Positions 12,601 to 23,324 of a stretch of 64,000 nt of DNA are shown here, one piece after another. This DNA comes from Symbiodinium sp. CCMP2592 (Eukaryota; Sar; Dinophyceae; Suessiales; Symbiodiniaceae), in contig CAJNDT010001301.1 of the NCBI GenBank assembly GCA_905221615.1, forward strand, positions 1 to 64,000. The letters run 5' to 3'. Below the pieces are notes generated by a model that saw nothing but the letters and a program-made list of their open reading frames with translations, ran no database searches and was not told the origin of the DNA. The stretch's first letter is position 1, and every line of letters starts with the position of its first letter. A program made the position numbers and the translations under genes.

Positions 12601-13441
12601 GCTACTGGCCTCAACCTTGATGCACCGAACCCGAGCATCCGCTTTGCACTGGCTGGCCATAGGCTCCTCGGGAAAAGTCAGTCATTAGATGTTCGTCGTG
12701 CTTCTCTGGCTACAGGCGGCTCGGCCTGGTACCACCGTCAGCGTCTTCCCCCTTTGCGAGCCTCTGAAGTCAAATGCTTGTGCAATCTTTCCTTGCCCTC
12801 GCGTGCCCACGTTACTTGGGCATGCCCAAAGACGGTTATGCACAGGCACGGCCTTCAGACCCCTACGAACAGAGTCGAAGAAAGGCTTTTTGGAGCCCCC
12901 CTGCCGGAATATCCGGCTGCCCCTGTTGGCAATCAGGTCCCGGCCATGATACAGGCTTTGCGGACTCACTTTTGCCAGGTTCTGACACCAGATGCTGATA
13001 ACCTTCTCGTTGCCAGTGATGGAAGTCATCACCTTGGTGTGGGCGCTTGTGCAGTGGTGACGGAGAGTTCAGGAGAAAATTTCTCCGCAGGTGATGACGC
13101 GGAAGACCAATCTCCTTTCCGCTACGAGATGATCGGTTTGAATGCCCTCCTGCAGGCTCTTCCCCTTGGACAGCGGTACAACAACTCCACTGTGACAATC
13201 CTGGTCGATTGCCAAAGTGCCTTGGACTCGGTCCAGAGCCCCGCCACCAGCAAGCTTCGGTGCCTGGCGGAGGAGTCGGCTTCCCTTTTACGGGCACTCC
13301 GTAGGGACTACAAAGCAGTACACCTGGTGTGGGTCCCTTCGCACAACAAGCGAGCGATGGGAAGTTGCTGCCATCTCGGCGGCAGCTGCGTCCTCTGCCC
13401 TTCTGTACGATCACCTTCAACTTTCGGTTTCCCCTCCCTAG
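9683..13441 (+). pseudogene. LINE ORF2 (L1): endonuclease, RT and RNase H, broken
   Basis: The endonuclease motifs (LQEVD, GDWN, SDH) are readable from about 9688 to 10863. Loss of 7 bp near 10843 relative to L2 and L4 shifts the frame. RT continues to 11962 with YFDSIR, GCPLSP and FVDD. A single-T deletion near 11882 shifts the frame again. The C-terminal part runs on to 13350, where a 146-bp deletion between GCGA microhomologies removes the end of RNase H, including the last catalytic Asp (NDKAD in L4). Homology ends at the ancestral TAG, 13439-13441. Confidence 0.9.
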
Positions 13442-14796
13442 GACGGGTTTCTTTCGGTTTTTAGGCCTTCTCCCTCGGTGTGCGCTGCAAAGCTGCACCC
13501 ACCCGTCGCCGTCGTGTGCCAAATCGCCTAGCCCACCCCCCTCGCGTGTGGTTCCCTAGTGTTGGTTTAGGCCCACCCCTTAAGGACCGTGTACGCTCCT
13601 GCAAGCCCCTCCTCTTTGGGTTTGCTCGGGTTTAGGCCTCTCCTTTCTCTTAGTTGTGCAGTTGGCGTGACCCCTAATCTGCACGAGCCTGCTTGCCCAC
13701 TCCCCCTACGTGTGGTTTCCCTAGTGTTGGTTTAGGCCCACCCACCTGAATGCCCGGGCGAGCTCCTGCAAGCTCCTCACCCTTTGAGGCTTCGTGCTGA
13801 GCCCTCCGAGCGTAGTGAGTGCTGTGCCTCGCCGTCCCACCTCCCTCTGTGGTCCCTAGTGTTTGGCTTAGGCCCCTCTTAAAGCCTGAGCGAGCTCCCG
13901 GTGGATTCTCGTTCCCAGATGCTTGGAGCTGGGCTCAGCCGCTTTCCATGTCCCTCCCCTAGTATGTGGGTCTTGTGTTGGGATTAGGCATCACCCAGGT
14001 TTTCGTAAGAGCCTTGCTCTGCGATGCCCCCAGCAGTACTGCCCTATTACAGTGCTGGCCTCCCTCCTTGACCGTACTTTCACGTTCCTAGTAGGCTAAT
14101 CGGTGGTTCCCCCTTCTTGCGCTTGTGCACCGTCCGGTGCCTCTCACGGGACTGTGGAGAGGCCCCTGCAGCCTGCTGATCTTCTTAGCAAAATGGAGCG
14201 TAGACCCCAGGTCTGCGCTAAAACTCGACGCAACCCTGCCTGGACCTGCTCCTCTAAGCAGGGCTCTCTTAGCGGCTTCGGGCTTTGAAGCACCTTCCTG
14301 CACTACCTCGTCGAGGCCTCACGGTGGCTGCTGTGGCTGCTGCGCTGTGGCTGCTGCGCTTGGGCCGCTGCGACGCGGTCTCCTGGAGCTGAGTTCCTAC
14401 GGCAAGTCCCACTGAGAACGAGCGTAGTTTCTGAAGTGTACGTCGCACAAGCGTAGCCTTAACGTGACCGTAGTCTTGTAGCTTTCTGACTTGAGTCAAC
14501 TTGGTTACACATGCTAAAGTATGGTGCCGAGGACTCTTCGTCGTAGCAGCCTCTGTCTTCTTGAGACACCTGGCTCTTGTAGTCTCCCCGCTAACGCTTC
14601 TTGCTTCGCTTTGCAGTTTCGCATGGGGGAATGTGAAAGTAGCAAGGCCAGTAGCAGCTCTCGCTTCTTGTACAGCCGAGCCTTTCGTTGCACAGTGACG
14701 AATGGACAACGAGACGACACGAACCTGCAGCGGCGAGGGACCTGAGCGCCTGCTCTCCACGGTAGGTGCAAGGGCTCTTGTCGTAACACAACTCAA
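13442..14796 (+). other. 3' UTR of LINE L1
   Basis: Non-coding, with degenerate internal repeats: the phrase CCCTAGTGTTGGTTTAGGCC recurs about every 150 bp (near 13555, 13720 and 13855). The last 350 bp (GAGTCAACTTGGTTACACATG from about 14493 onward) is strongly conserved in all four copies and probably holds the RNA structure recognised by the reverse transcriptase. There is no poly(A) tail; the end is the target motif. Confidence 0.8.
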
Positions 14797-14809
14797 TACG
14801 GAGAACAGG
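14797..14809 (+). other. LINE target motif, junction 2 (L1/L2)
   Basis: TACGGAGAACAGG lies between the 3' end of L1 and the first ribozyme nucleotide of L2 (14810). Confidence 0.7.
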
Positions 14810-14878
14810 GTTTTGGCTTGCAGTTAGCTCCAAGCGCTCCAAAACGGGCAACGGCTGGGTAGAGCCGGCTAAAACTGC
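14810..14878 (+). ncRNA. HDV-like ribozyme of L2
   Basis: Same fold as in L1. P1 5' strand is 14810-14816, P2 is 14820-14825 with 14873-14878, P4 is CGGCT 14852-14856 with AGCCG 14863-14867, and J4/2 is GCTAA 14868-14872 (C at 14869). In P4 the closing G-C pair of L1 is replaced by T-A, a compensatory change that keeps the stem and supports the model. Confidence 0.85.
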
Positions 14879-14900
14879 TGTGCGTGGGAGGGGGCAGGCA

Positions 14901-17900
14901 ATGGCTCCTTCCTCTGGTGGCATGGCCACCTTTTCTTCAGAGATGAGAAGGCGACTTAGAGCTATGACAGCTCAACTACACAAAGACGACAACGACGGCT
15001 TGAGTCTACCCCTCAGGCTTTGGGCTTGCGGGCCCGTGGCACCATGGAGCTGGTCAGGCCAGCAAGGCGAAGCTTCCCCTTTGGAAGCGAGGCACAATTT
15101 TTGGAATCACTGCCGCCTGGGAGGTGGCAACTGGGGTGCATCCGGGGCGCCTGGGGGCGCCAGAGATGCAAAAGTGGCAAGAGCCATTGGTCTTCTTGTG
15201 AGTTTCATTGTGGAGAAGCGACAGGCCTATCTCCTTGGTGCAAGGCAGGCTTTGCAGAGGTTGCTCGCCAAGGGCATCGGTCATAGCATGCTGTGGTCTC
15301 CTGAGGGCGAGTTTGGCATCCTGCCTTTGGAAGGTGAGCTCTGGCCGGCTGCTGCCTTTTGCAGCACCGAGACCAGCAGAGCTCGTGACATGGCTTGGGG
15401 CAGCGAGACTGCCGTTCGGGCCTGTGAAGCTGCTACTTCTGGTGGCGATGAATCAATCAGTGCAGGTGCTGCTGCTGTGGGTGGCGGCAGGACTATCAGT
15501 GCCAGCGGATCCTCTGTCCCGAGCTGTGGCAAGGCAGCTGCAGACGATCTTGCTGATGAGGGCGGTGATCCTGCCTACGAAATTCTTGCTTGTGGCTGTG
15601 AAGGGACAAGCTGTGTTTGCGATCATGGCGGTGACGGTCAAGTAGGATCTGTGCCCCATAAAGAAATGACGAAGACCCGACAAGGGCTAAACAGTGAGGA
15701 AGCGGTCGGCCCCACCCCTGTGAAAAGCCGGTCGAAAGAAGAAAGTGAAGAGCCTGAGAGGCCAATCCCGAGCCCTAACCCGCCACCGGCCCGTTCTGGG
15801 CCCCCCTCTGGTAGCCTCGACTGTTGCCATGGCAAGCGGCGAAATGGACTCGGCAGCCAGAGCTCCCTCGACTTCGGTGACGGCGTCGGGGGTAACTTTT
15901 GTTGGGAAGAGCTGCTTGATGAGGGCAGCCACGGCATTGCAGTCAACATGGGTGACACTGGTGGTGTCATTCGGGCTCCACCTGCAGGCGCTGGGGCTGC
16001 TGCTGGCGGCCAGTTGAACGAGCTCTTCCACATGAAGGGCAAGCACACCGACACGTTCCCCGAGGACCCGGAGGGCGCGATCACTTGCGGCGACGACGTA
16101 ACAGGGCAACCTTGTCAAGACGAGAGCCGCGGGCGACGACCTGGTGTTGGCAAATCCGATGCCACCTGCATGTGCACCCCTGGGACCCCCCTAAGGTTTA
16201 GTCCTGTTGGGTTCCCCGGTACTGCAACGAAGCTGCATCGCAAGAGACTGCTGCCAACATTGCGGGCTTACACCAAGCCTCGCAAGCGCTTCTGCTGCGG
16301 TGTGACAGGCACTCTGAAAATCATGGCAGGGCATCCAGGACAGTGTTCATGTGATCATGTGCGGCAGGTTCCCTTGTGCACAACATGTGTTGCATCTTCT
16401 GAACCCTTGCTTGATCCGACTTCCCAATGTTGGCGCTGTGGCGCAACCGGCCGGCCTTATCCGAGGTGTGGTCGGGAACCCTCGAAAGAGAGCGAGAAAT
16501 CCCACCAAGGACAGGTCAGGACCTCTGCTGCCCGCACGGATTTGCATGATGCCTCTTTTCTTGAAAGTGCCGAAGCTAGCCTGAGGTGCGGTCAAGATTG
16601 GTCGAAAGATCCTAGCATATCCCACCGAAGGATCGCTGAAGCAGATTGTGCCATCTTGCATGAATCCCAATCCGACAATACCCAGTCTTCTCCTGCTCTA
16701 GCTCCCTCTGCTGCTGCAGGTCGAACGAGTGTGCAAGAGCCCGTGACATCCTCACGAGCGCCCTGCCGGTCTTCACTTCGAGGCTGGCTTCAGTGTTGCA
16801 CCGCTTTCCTTGATCGTGGTCAGGCTGCTTTCGGTTGCTGTAACTCTGCGTTTCCCCTTATGACTTGTGACCCCAGCCGGGGCAACGGTCCGGATGGTAA
16901 CATTGAAGCGCGACCCGGCGAGGCCAACCACCCAGGGCCGAGGTTCGATTGCAAGCGGCAGCTCCCAGCACTGAAGGCGTACACTAAGCCTCGAAAACGC
17001 TGCTGCCGAAGGACTACAGGTGTTTCGATCAGCGCCCGGTGCCGTGACTGCAAGCGGCTGCTCCCAGCACCGTGTGCTTATGTGAAGCCCCGCAAACGCT
17101 TCTGCAACCGTGGCGCTGGCACCCTGCAGGCGAGGGCTGGACATCAGCAACAGCTGCATTCGAATCAAGTGCCGCCAGTTCCCCTGGTTCCTTTTGGGTA
17201 TAATCCCTTCCGGCCCCAGCCGAACTTTGAGCGCAACACATGCATGACATCCTCAGCCTCCTTGCTTGATCCGACTTTCAAGTGTTGGTGCTGTGGCGCA
17301 ACCGGCCAGCCTTGCCTGAGGTGTGGTCGAGACTCCTCGGAAGAGGGCGAGAAATCCTGTCAAGGGCGGGTTAGGCCCACTGCTGCCCGCACGGATCCAC
17401 AGAATGATCTCCTTCTCGAAAGTGCCGAAGCCAGCCCGAGGTGTGGTCAAGTTTGGTTGAAAGACCCTAGCATATCCCACCGAGGGTCAGCTGCAACCAC
17501 TGGTGCAAACCTGCATGCATCCCACTCCGACAACACCCTGCTTTCCCCTGCCTTGGTCCTCGATGCTACTGCAGGTCAAGCGCGCTCGCAAGAGCCCGGC
17601 ATATCCTCAGATGCATCCTGCCGAATTTCGTTCCGAGGCTGGCTCCTGCTGTGCCCCTCTTTTCGTGACTGCGGCAAGGTTTTCGCAGATTGGTGCACCA
17701 TTAGGTTCCCTTTTGAGGTTTGCACCCCCAGCCGGGATCAGTGCCATGACGACAAAACTGGTGAGAGAATCGGAGAAGCCAGACACCCGGGCCCGCGGTT
17801 CAATCCCACAGGTGATTGCACTCTGAGCGCTCCCAGCCGGGAGTGGTGTCATGACGACAAGGTTGGCGCCCGAATTGGAGAGGCCAGCCACCCGGGTCCG

Positions 17901-20900
17901 GGTTTCGACCTGGGGGGGGGTTTCGCTGAGGCACTCAAGCAACAAATCATGCAACTTGTGCAGGAGGCCGTGCAAAAGATCTTAGCTGATCTCAACCTGG
18001 GCTCCCTCCTGGGGGGTCAAGTGCCAGTGCCACTGGCAAACAGCCCTTTTGCTCCCTTGCTTCCGAATGCTGCAGGGACTGGCGATGGTGCTCCGCCCAG
18101 ATCCCGCAGAAAGCGCAAAAATAAGGGGCAACAGCCCCCAGCAGAGCAGCCAGAGCCCAAAGGCAAGGCCAAAGGCAAAGGCAAGCACAAAGGCGAAGGT
18201 GATAAGACCCTGCACCCTCCTAAGCCCTCGGCCGAGGCCCCTGCAAACCCCTCTCGAGGTAAAGGCACCGGCGTCACTCCGGAAGATGCAAAAGCTGGCT
18301 GGGTCACCGTTGGCCCCAAAGCACGACCGAAGCCCAACGATGAATTCTGCTTGAGAGCACAAGATTGGGATAAGCCCTTGATTGACCCAACCAAGTTTGC
18401 TGAAAAGCTTGAAGCGCTCCCCAAGGGTGAAACTTTGACGGGAGTGATTCTGTGCAATTCCGAGCAGGCTCAGCTTATCAAGGCCATGGCGACTGGATGT
18501 ACCAAGCAATACTCCATTGCTTTGATGTGCCTCGATTCTGCGGGTACCGCCAGGATCCCAGGCCTCGTGAAGGATCAGTTGCAATTCCGCAGAGCCACCA
18601 CGGGTTTTCTAAAATCCGACCCGGCGAGCACTATCCCAGCGCCTAAGGGTGCCAAGCCCACATTCGCCGTCGTGCGCAAGCCCTCGGTCGTCCTACATGC
18701 TAGGATCCCCAAAAGCTTTGCTCCTGAAAAGCTTTGGGCTGCTGTCGCTAAAACACCCTCGCGTGCCATGATGCAGTGGATGGCCGACCACCATGTTAAT
18801 GTGCTTGATGCCTGGGGCTGGAAAGAAGAACGCCTTACCAAGGACCTCCAGCTTTATGGCCTCCTCAGGATCAGCGAAAGTGACGTAAAACCGGTGCTTG
18901 CTTTGTCCGGCATCGACGGCATCTTTCTTGAATGCGCCAGGAGCAAAGAAGCACCGAAGTTGGCGACCAAAATCACTTGGGTTGAGCCTGCCAAGGGCGA
19001 GGCACCGGGCGAATACCTAGCTCGCATGCGACGCTTGGCCGGGGACATGGGTCTTGCGCATCGTGGCGGAAAGCTTGGCCAGATCGCACCCCTTGCCGAT
19101 GGGGAACCCATGGCAAAGATCTGGTCGTTGCCGTGGGTCCCAGCTGACTGGACTGTCGAGCAGGTCACCGCTCTACTAAAAGACTCCTTCACTGAGGTCA
19201 CCATGCTCAGGCAGTTGCGCAAGAAGGCCTTCAAGGTGTTTTACTTTCGCGCTGCAGCCAAGGAGCCGGATCGAGATCTCATCCCTCTCCCGGCCAAGGA
19301 AGGCGACACCGAGCTGACGCTGTGGGCCACGGTTGCACCGCCGCGCACCCCGGTGCGACAGCAGCGACCCTTGAAAGCCTCGTCGGTCCTGCCTTTAGCT
19401 CCCCGAGCCTCCATCTTTGATCCGAGGCCCGTGCCTGTGCCTAGTACTCCCACTGAGAATCAAGATGACCAGGCGGAGCAAAAGGAGGTCAGTGCCTCAA
19501 AGCGATCCAAGACGATGGCCCGGCCGGTGCCGCAGGGCACCAAGCTGCACTCGCAACCACGTGACGGGGCTTGCATCTTCCACACGGTCTCGGCTGGCCT
19601 GTCTTGGCTGCACCGGGAGGGTAAGAAGCGGATCCCCATTGCACGGGAATTGCGCGCAACAACCATAGAACACTTGAAGAAAAACCAAGACAGGTATGAG
19701 CCCTACTGGGACCACATGGGACCGGATGGGAATAAACTTGAGAAGTGGTCCGATTATCTTGATAAGTTAGCTTCCGAGTCGGCTTACGGGTCCGACATCG
19801 AGATCCGGGCCTTAGCAAAAATTTGGGATATCAAGATCATAGTCATCCCTGAAGCCCCTGAGCTCTACCCCGAAGCGTACAATCCGCAGGCTACTAAGGG
19901 CACCATTGCTGTGTGGCTCAGCCAAAGGCACGTTGATCTTTTGTTGCCAGACCCTGAAAATGGCGCATACCCTAAGGAAGTCTTGAATGTGAAGTCCGGA
20001 CCAGCGGTCGCCTTCCGAGCCGGGGGGGACTCGGCTAGTGATGCTGCCAACACCTTGCAGAGACCACCCACGGTATGGACCCAATCCTCTAGGCGTGGTA
20101 GGGCCACTCTTTCGAAAGCTTCCCAGCCCGCCACCCTTCGGCCTCCCACCACGGTGTGGACCGACAAGCCTAAGAGTAAGGCCTCTCGGGTTTCTAAGGT
20201 TCGCCAGGGTCCCAAGGTGCAAGGTTCCGCCCGGGCCCTCGAGGTCCAAGGTCACCCACATGCTGCAGGCAGTGCAGATGCTGTTGCCCCAGGCCAGGTG
20301 CAGGATGCCGTCAGTGAGACTGAGAGCCAGGACCTGCAGGGTTGCGAGACTCAGACTGACAGGGCGAGGGTGTGCACTGCCAGGTGGAGGGCCTGCCCAT
20401 ACCGACCTCTCCCAAAAGCTCCCTCCGACCTCACTTTCAAGTGTGATTTGTGCCCTTTCCGCCGCATATGCAAAAGTGCGACGCAGTACTACAACATCCG
20501 GCATAAACACAACAGGAAGGCCCACGACGGTGCAAACCTCCCAGGATTGATCCTTCAACCCCGCATGCAGCGGATGCCAAAAAGACTGTCCCCAGGAGAT
20601 TGGCGTTGCCCCCTCTGCAAAGAAGGCCTGCGCAAGGAGGTGATGTCTCAGGTTTCCTCATCTGTGTTATGTCAGATCCGCCTGCGACATTGGACAACCA
20701 CACATAAGGCCGAGGTCACCCGCAGTCAATGGACCGCCCTCCTCAAGGAACAGAGGCCCCAGCAAGGTCCCAAGGACATCGAAGGGCACACTCAGGCCAT
20801 GCGCTTAAGAACCCTCAACAAGCGCGTCATGGAGGAGGTCAGGACCCCCAGCTTCCCCAGCCTCACCATGTTTGCTTGGCCCCGCTGCAAGAAAAAGGGC

Positions 20901-21167
20901 AAGTCTGAGAGACTGACAGTTGAGCATGGCTGGTCGTGTAACAGCTGTGGCCGTGCGCTTCGTGGCCGACGTGAGGCTGAGAAGCATGCTAAAAACCCAT
21001 GCATTCCGGCATCCGAGAAGCTCTGTGCCAAATACGAACGTGAACTTCAGAACCTCAGCAAGTGGGTCGATGAGCCGGGACGTACTGCTCTCCCGCCGCG
21101 AATCCATGACTTGATCACGTCGGCCCTCAAGGCTGTGAGGCGACAGAAGCAGTTGCCGTTTTCGTAA
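14901..21167 (+). CDS. LINE ORF1 (L2), intact, with OTU protease and zinc fingers
   Basis: 2,088 aa from ATG 14901. It is probably the RNA-binding partner protein of the LINE ribonucleoprotein. Order: a variable low-complexity N-terminus; Cys-rich tandem modules with a CxCCx6CxxC core (for example near 16430 and 17284), each ending in GEA(N/R/S)HPGP (near 16917, 17772 and 17877); a predicted amphipathic helix (KQQIMQLVQEAVQKIL); a basic GKAKGKGKHKG stretch; and a long unrecognised domain. Then comes an OTU-like cysteine protease with Cys1558 in DGACIFH and His1677 in QRHVDLL, followed by C2H2-type fingers from about residue 1848. OTU proteases are known in some LINE clades (RandI/Dualen-like); whether this one cuts ubiquitin or its own polyprotein is unknown. 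Confidence 0.85.
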   Translation: MAPSSGGMATFSSEMRRRLRAMTAQLHKDDNDGLSLPLRLWACGPVAPWSWSGQQGEASPLEARHNFWNHCRLGGGNWGASGAPGGARDAKVARAIGLLVSFIVEKRQAYLLGARQALQRLLAKGIGHSMLWSPEGEFGILPLEGELWPAAAFCSTETSRARDMAWGSETAVRACEAATSGGDESISAGAAAVGGGRTISASGSSVPSCGKAAADDLADEGGDPAYEILACGCEGTSCVCDHGGDGQVGSVPHKEMTKTRQGLNSEEAVGPTPVKSRSKEESEEPERPIPSPNPPPARSGPPSGSLDCCHGKRRNGLGSQSSLDFGDGVGGNFCWEELLDEGSHGIAVNMGDTGGVIRAPPAGAGAAAGGQLNELFHMKGKHTDTFPEDPEGAITCGDDVTGQPCQDESRGRRPGVGKSDATCMCTPGTPLRFSPVGFPGTATKLHRKRLLPTLRAYTKPRKRFCCGVTGTLKIMAGHPGQCSCDHVRQVPLCTTCVASSEPLLDPTSQCWRCGATGRPYPRCGREPSKESEKSHQGQVRTSAARTDLHDASFLESAEASLRCGQDWSKDPSISHRRIAEADCAILHESQSDNTQSSPALAPSAAAGRTSVQEPVTSSRAPCRSSLRGWLQCCTAFLDRGQAAFGCCNSAFPLMTCDPSRGNGPDGNIEARPGEANHPGPRFDCKRQLPALKAYTKPRKRCCRRTTGVSISARCRDCKRLLPAPCAYVKPRKRFCNRGAGTLQARAGHQQQLHSNQVPPVPLVPFGYNPFRPQPNFERNTCMTSSASLLDPTFKCWCCGATGQPCLRCGRDSSEEGEKSCQGRVRPTAARTDPQNDLLLESAEASPRCGQVWLKDPSISHRGSAATTGANLHASHSDNTLLSPALVLDATAGQARSQEPGISSDASCRISFRGWLLLCPSFRDCGKVFADWCTIRFPFEVCTPSRDQCHDDKTGERIGEARHPGPRFNPTGDCTLSAPSREWCHDDKVGARIGEASHPGPGFDLGGGFAEALKQQIMQLVQEAVQKILADLNLGSLLGGQVPVPLANSPFAPLLPNAAGTGDGAPPRSRRKRKNKGQQPPAEQPEPKGKAKGKGKHKGEGDKTLHPPKPSAEAPANPSRGKGTGVTPEDAKAGWVTVGPKARPKPNDEFCLRAQDWDKPLIDPTKFAEKLEALPKGETLTGVILCNSEQAQLIKAMATGCTKQYSIALMCLDSAGTARIPGLVKDQLQFRRATTGFLKSDPASTIPAPKGAKPTFAVVRKPSVVLHARIPKSFAPEKLWAAVAKTPSRAMMQWMADHHVNVLDAWGWKEERLTKDLQLYGLLRISESDVKPVLALSGIDGIFLECARSKEAPKLATKITWVEPAKGEAPGEYLARMRRLAGDMGLAHRGGKLGQIAPLADGEPMAKIWSLPWVPADWTVEQVTALLKDSFTEVTMLRQLRKKAFKVFYFRAAAKEPDRDLIPLPAKEGDTELTLWATVAPPRTPVRQQRPLKASSVLPLAPRASIFDPRPVPVPSTPTENQDDQAEQKEVSASKRSKTMARPVPQGTKLHSQPRDGACIFHTVSAGLSWLHREGKKRIPIARELRATTIEHLKKNQDRYEPYWDHMGPDGNKLEKWSDYLDKLASESAYGSDIEIRALAKIWDIKIIVIPEAPELYPEAYNPQATKGTIAVWLSQRHVDLLLPDPENGAYPKEVLNVKSGPAVAFRAGGDSASDAANTLQRPPTVWTQSSRRGRATLSKASQPATLRPPTTVWTDKPKSKASRVSKVRQGPKVQGSARALEVQGHPHAAGSADAVAPGQVQDAVSETESQDLQGCETQTDRARVCTARWRACPYRPLPKAPSDLTFKCDLCPFRRICKSATQYYNIRHKHNRKAHDGANLPGLILQPRMQRMPKRLSPGDWRCPLCKEGLRKEVMSQVSSSVLCQIRLRHWTTTHKAEVTRSQWTALLKEQRPQQGPKDIEGHTQAMRLRTLNKRVMEEVRTPSFPSLTMFAWPRCKKKGKSERLTVEHGWSCNSCGRALRGRREAEKHAKNPCIPASEKLCAKYERELQNLSKWVDEPGRTALPPRIHDLITSALKAVRRQKQLPFS

Positions 21168-21172
21168 AAATC

Positions 21173-21210
21173 TTAACAGCCAACACCAATCGCACAGGCA
21201 CTGCGAAGAC
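21173..21210 (+). pseudogene. ORF2 start of L2, severed stub
   Basis: Codons equivalent to LTANTNRTGTAKT, which include the conserved Asn motif of the APE-type endonuclease, lie just after the ORF1 stop (21165-21167) in the -1 frame. They are cut off by YR-A at 21211. The rest of the gene resumes at 39255. Joining at a single purine would keep the frame. Confidence 0.85.
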
Positions 21211-21467
21211 GACACGTTTCCGCGGGCGGATAACTCTTTCCACCTAAACTCCAAGGTTGTTTTATTTGAGGGAAATCCTTCGCCCTCAAAATGGCGACAA
21301 CCGCGAACCGTTTAATTGCATGATTTCAATCTTTTAAATTTGTGTGAAATCATGATTTTATCACACAAATGTTTTTATACCTGTCTGGTCTTTGCATGCA
21401 GTTCTTTTCACGCATGTCTCAGTTCCGAATGTTTAATGCACCGGCAGTTTGTAGCTCAAGTGGCTTT
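21211..21467 (+). repeat. YR-A split direct repeat A1
   Basis: 257 bp, nearly identical to 38665-38921 (A2). It starts GACACGTTTCC at the insertion point and ends at GTGGCTTT, exactly where the spliced-leader sequence begins. Confidence 0.9.
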
Positions 21468-21488
21468 CCGTAGCCATTTTGGCTCAAG
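21467..21488 (+). other. Dinoflagellate spliced-leader (DinoSL) relic
   Basis: All 22 positions match the known dinoflagellate spliced leader (starts TCCGTAGCC, ends TTGGCTCAAG). The leader is added to mRNAs by trans-splicing, so its presence in DNA marks an RNA-derived copy. Here it sits at the edge between A1 and the internal region of YR-A; A2 carries unrelated sequence at the matching edge (38922 onward). Confidence 0.9.
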
Positions 21489-21826
21489 GGGCTCGAGCAG
21501 CAGGCTTCGCGCATTGCTGTTCTCGAGGCTGCGGTGCTGGCCCTTCGCGGCGCTGACCCTAATCCCTAACCTGCCTCAGCCGATGCCCTTGCTTTCCGGC
21601 GGACCCCCAACCCTGGATAGTGCCACGCGGCCTCTTGAGGGTCGCCTCTTTTCCAGGGCTCCGCTACAATTTTGAGCTCAGGAGGACATCGTGCTAGAAA
21701 GCTCAGCGCTGTGCCCCGCAGTCTTGCGTGTTGCCTTGATTGCACATGTTGCAAGCCTTCCAAAACTTGGCTGAGCTTCGTCATGCAAGTTTTGTTTCAA
21801 GCTGTTGACCCAGGCTTTCTTCTGCC

Positions 21827-23324
21827 ATGGAATCCTTTGCGGCCGATTCCTGTGAATTAAGGGGTTCTACGGCCCAGGAACCTCCGCAGGAAGCCCCGGC
21901 TGAACCAGTCCCTATTCAGCCAGAGCCAGACCAAAACTCTCATCTTTCAGAAGGACAGCCTCGTTGCGAAAGCCCCGTCCGGTTGGAGGACGAACAAGGC
22001 GATCTCGAGTTTCAACAACATCTTGACGATTTGCTGTCCCGGGCTGGAAGTGACGCGAGGGACCAACTTGATCTTCAGGAGGCTGATGACGGCGCCTGCT
22101 TTGGAGTGAGTGGCTGGAGCGATCTCGGTTCCGCAGCCGAGGAAGCTTGGTACGGCGATGTGCGCCGGCCTGCCAGTGATGAAGCTGAGGCTTCAGTGTG
22201 GTCAGTTGTCGAACGTGGACCCGAAGCTCCGAAACTCTTGGCTTCGCCTATGGACGACAGGGATGTGCAAAGGGTTGCGGCGGAGCTTGAAAGGAAGCAG
22301 GCTGCCGAGACAGTGCCGAAACAAGCCTGGGAGCTCCCAGGCAGATTGAGCTACGCTTGGGAAGTTAAGAGACCTTTGAGGCTGATTGGCATCCCCGAGG
22401 TTGCTACCTCACTGGACCCCGAGCCGGCATTGGAGACGGAGCTTAATCTGAAGCTGAACCCCATGGTTCGAAAATACTTGGAAAGGATGCCTGTGCAGAG
22501 GTCCGAGGAAGAGGCTAGATCACACGCGCTAAAGAACTTGAAGTTTATGATCCTTTTCGACGTCGAGGCCACTCAGCTGGGGATGAGCCTAGCAGGCTTG
22601 GTCGGTCGTGCGGCTGAAGAAGACGAGATCAAAAGCTCTTTCGTGGCGGCTTTCCGCTTGAAGGCCACCAGCACCCTATGCAAGAGAACTTCGGCCCTTC
22701 TGAAGTTCTTTAGGTGGGCACTGAACGGCTCCCTGCACTCGCCGCTTTCTTTCGGTGAAAAGCACCTCTTCGACTACATGAAGGTTTTCCAGAGTGGCCA
22801 AGGGGGCCCCACTTCGGCCTCCCAGTTCCTGGAAGCTCTTCGCTTCTTGCATGGGGTGGCCGTCTTGAGGCACGTCGCCCTCGACGACTGCATCAGTGCA
22901 AGGGTCAAGGGTTTGGCAGCAGACCTCTACCTGACAAAGGCCCCCCTAAATCAACGGGATGAGCTCACTCTTAAGATGGTCGTGGCGCTGGAGACGGCTA
23001 TCGACATGGAGAACGACCGAGACGCTTGTATCATGGGGCAGCACTTATTCTGCCTACACTCGGGGGCGAGGTGGACGGATTCGCAAAGGCTGAAGTCAAT
23101 CACCGTGCAAACCTCCCATGGCGAGACCTTTGTGATTGCGGAAGGCCTCACCTCGAAGACTTCGAAGACTCAGGAGGCCAAAACCCGGCTGCTGCCCTAT
23201 GCAGCGATTGGATCGGGTGTAAAGCTTCCGTGGGCAAACCGTTGGCTCGAAGCTCGCCAAAACCAAGGATTGAAGCTTGGGGCCTTCACCCTGCCGGGCT
23301 GGTCGGAAACTTCCGGAGAATGGA
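21827..23324 (+). pseudogene. YR-A tyrosine recombinase, N-terminal part
   Basis: Starts at ATG 21827. An acidic, Pro/Gln-rich N-terminus is followed by a helical core-binding region and the first half of the catalytic domain, with the probable catalytic Arg at residue 415 (HSGARWTD, compare YSRARVSD in YR-B). YR-B cuts the frame after 23324 and the gene resumes at 32452. Skipping the insertion gives one frame of 733 codons, so the gene was intact before YR-B arrived. Confidence 0.85.

Larger units (their letters stand above)
3599..14796 (+). mobile_element. LINE copy L1, full length, inactivated
   Basis: This is a non-LTR retrotransposon with a 5' HDV-like ribozyme, ORF1, ORF2 and a 1.35-kb 3' UTR. 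It is bounded on both sides by TACGGAGAACAGG. It has at least one frameshift and a deletion of about 0.6 kb in ORF1, and two frameshifts plus a 146-bp deletion in ORF2, so it cannot move by itself. Its 3' UTR is of the same subtype as that of L3 (ending ACACAACTCAATACGG). Confidence 0.9.

Noticed and set aside
21547..21561. CCCTAATCCCTAACC as telomeric repeat
   Set aside because: Only two short units in the leader of YR-A; too little to mean anything.
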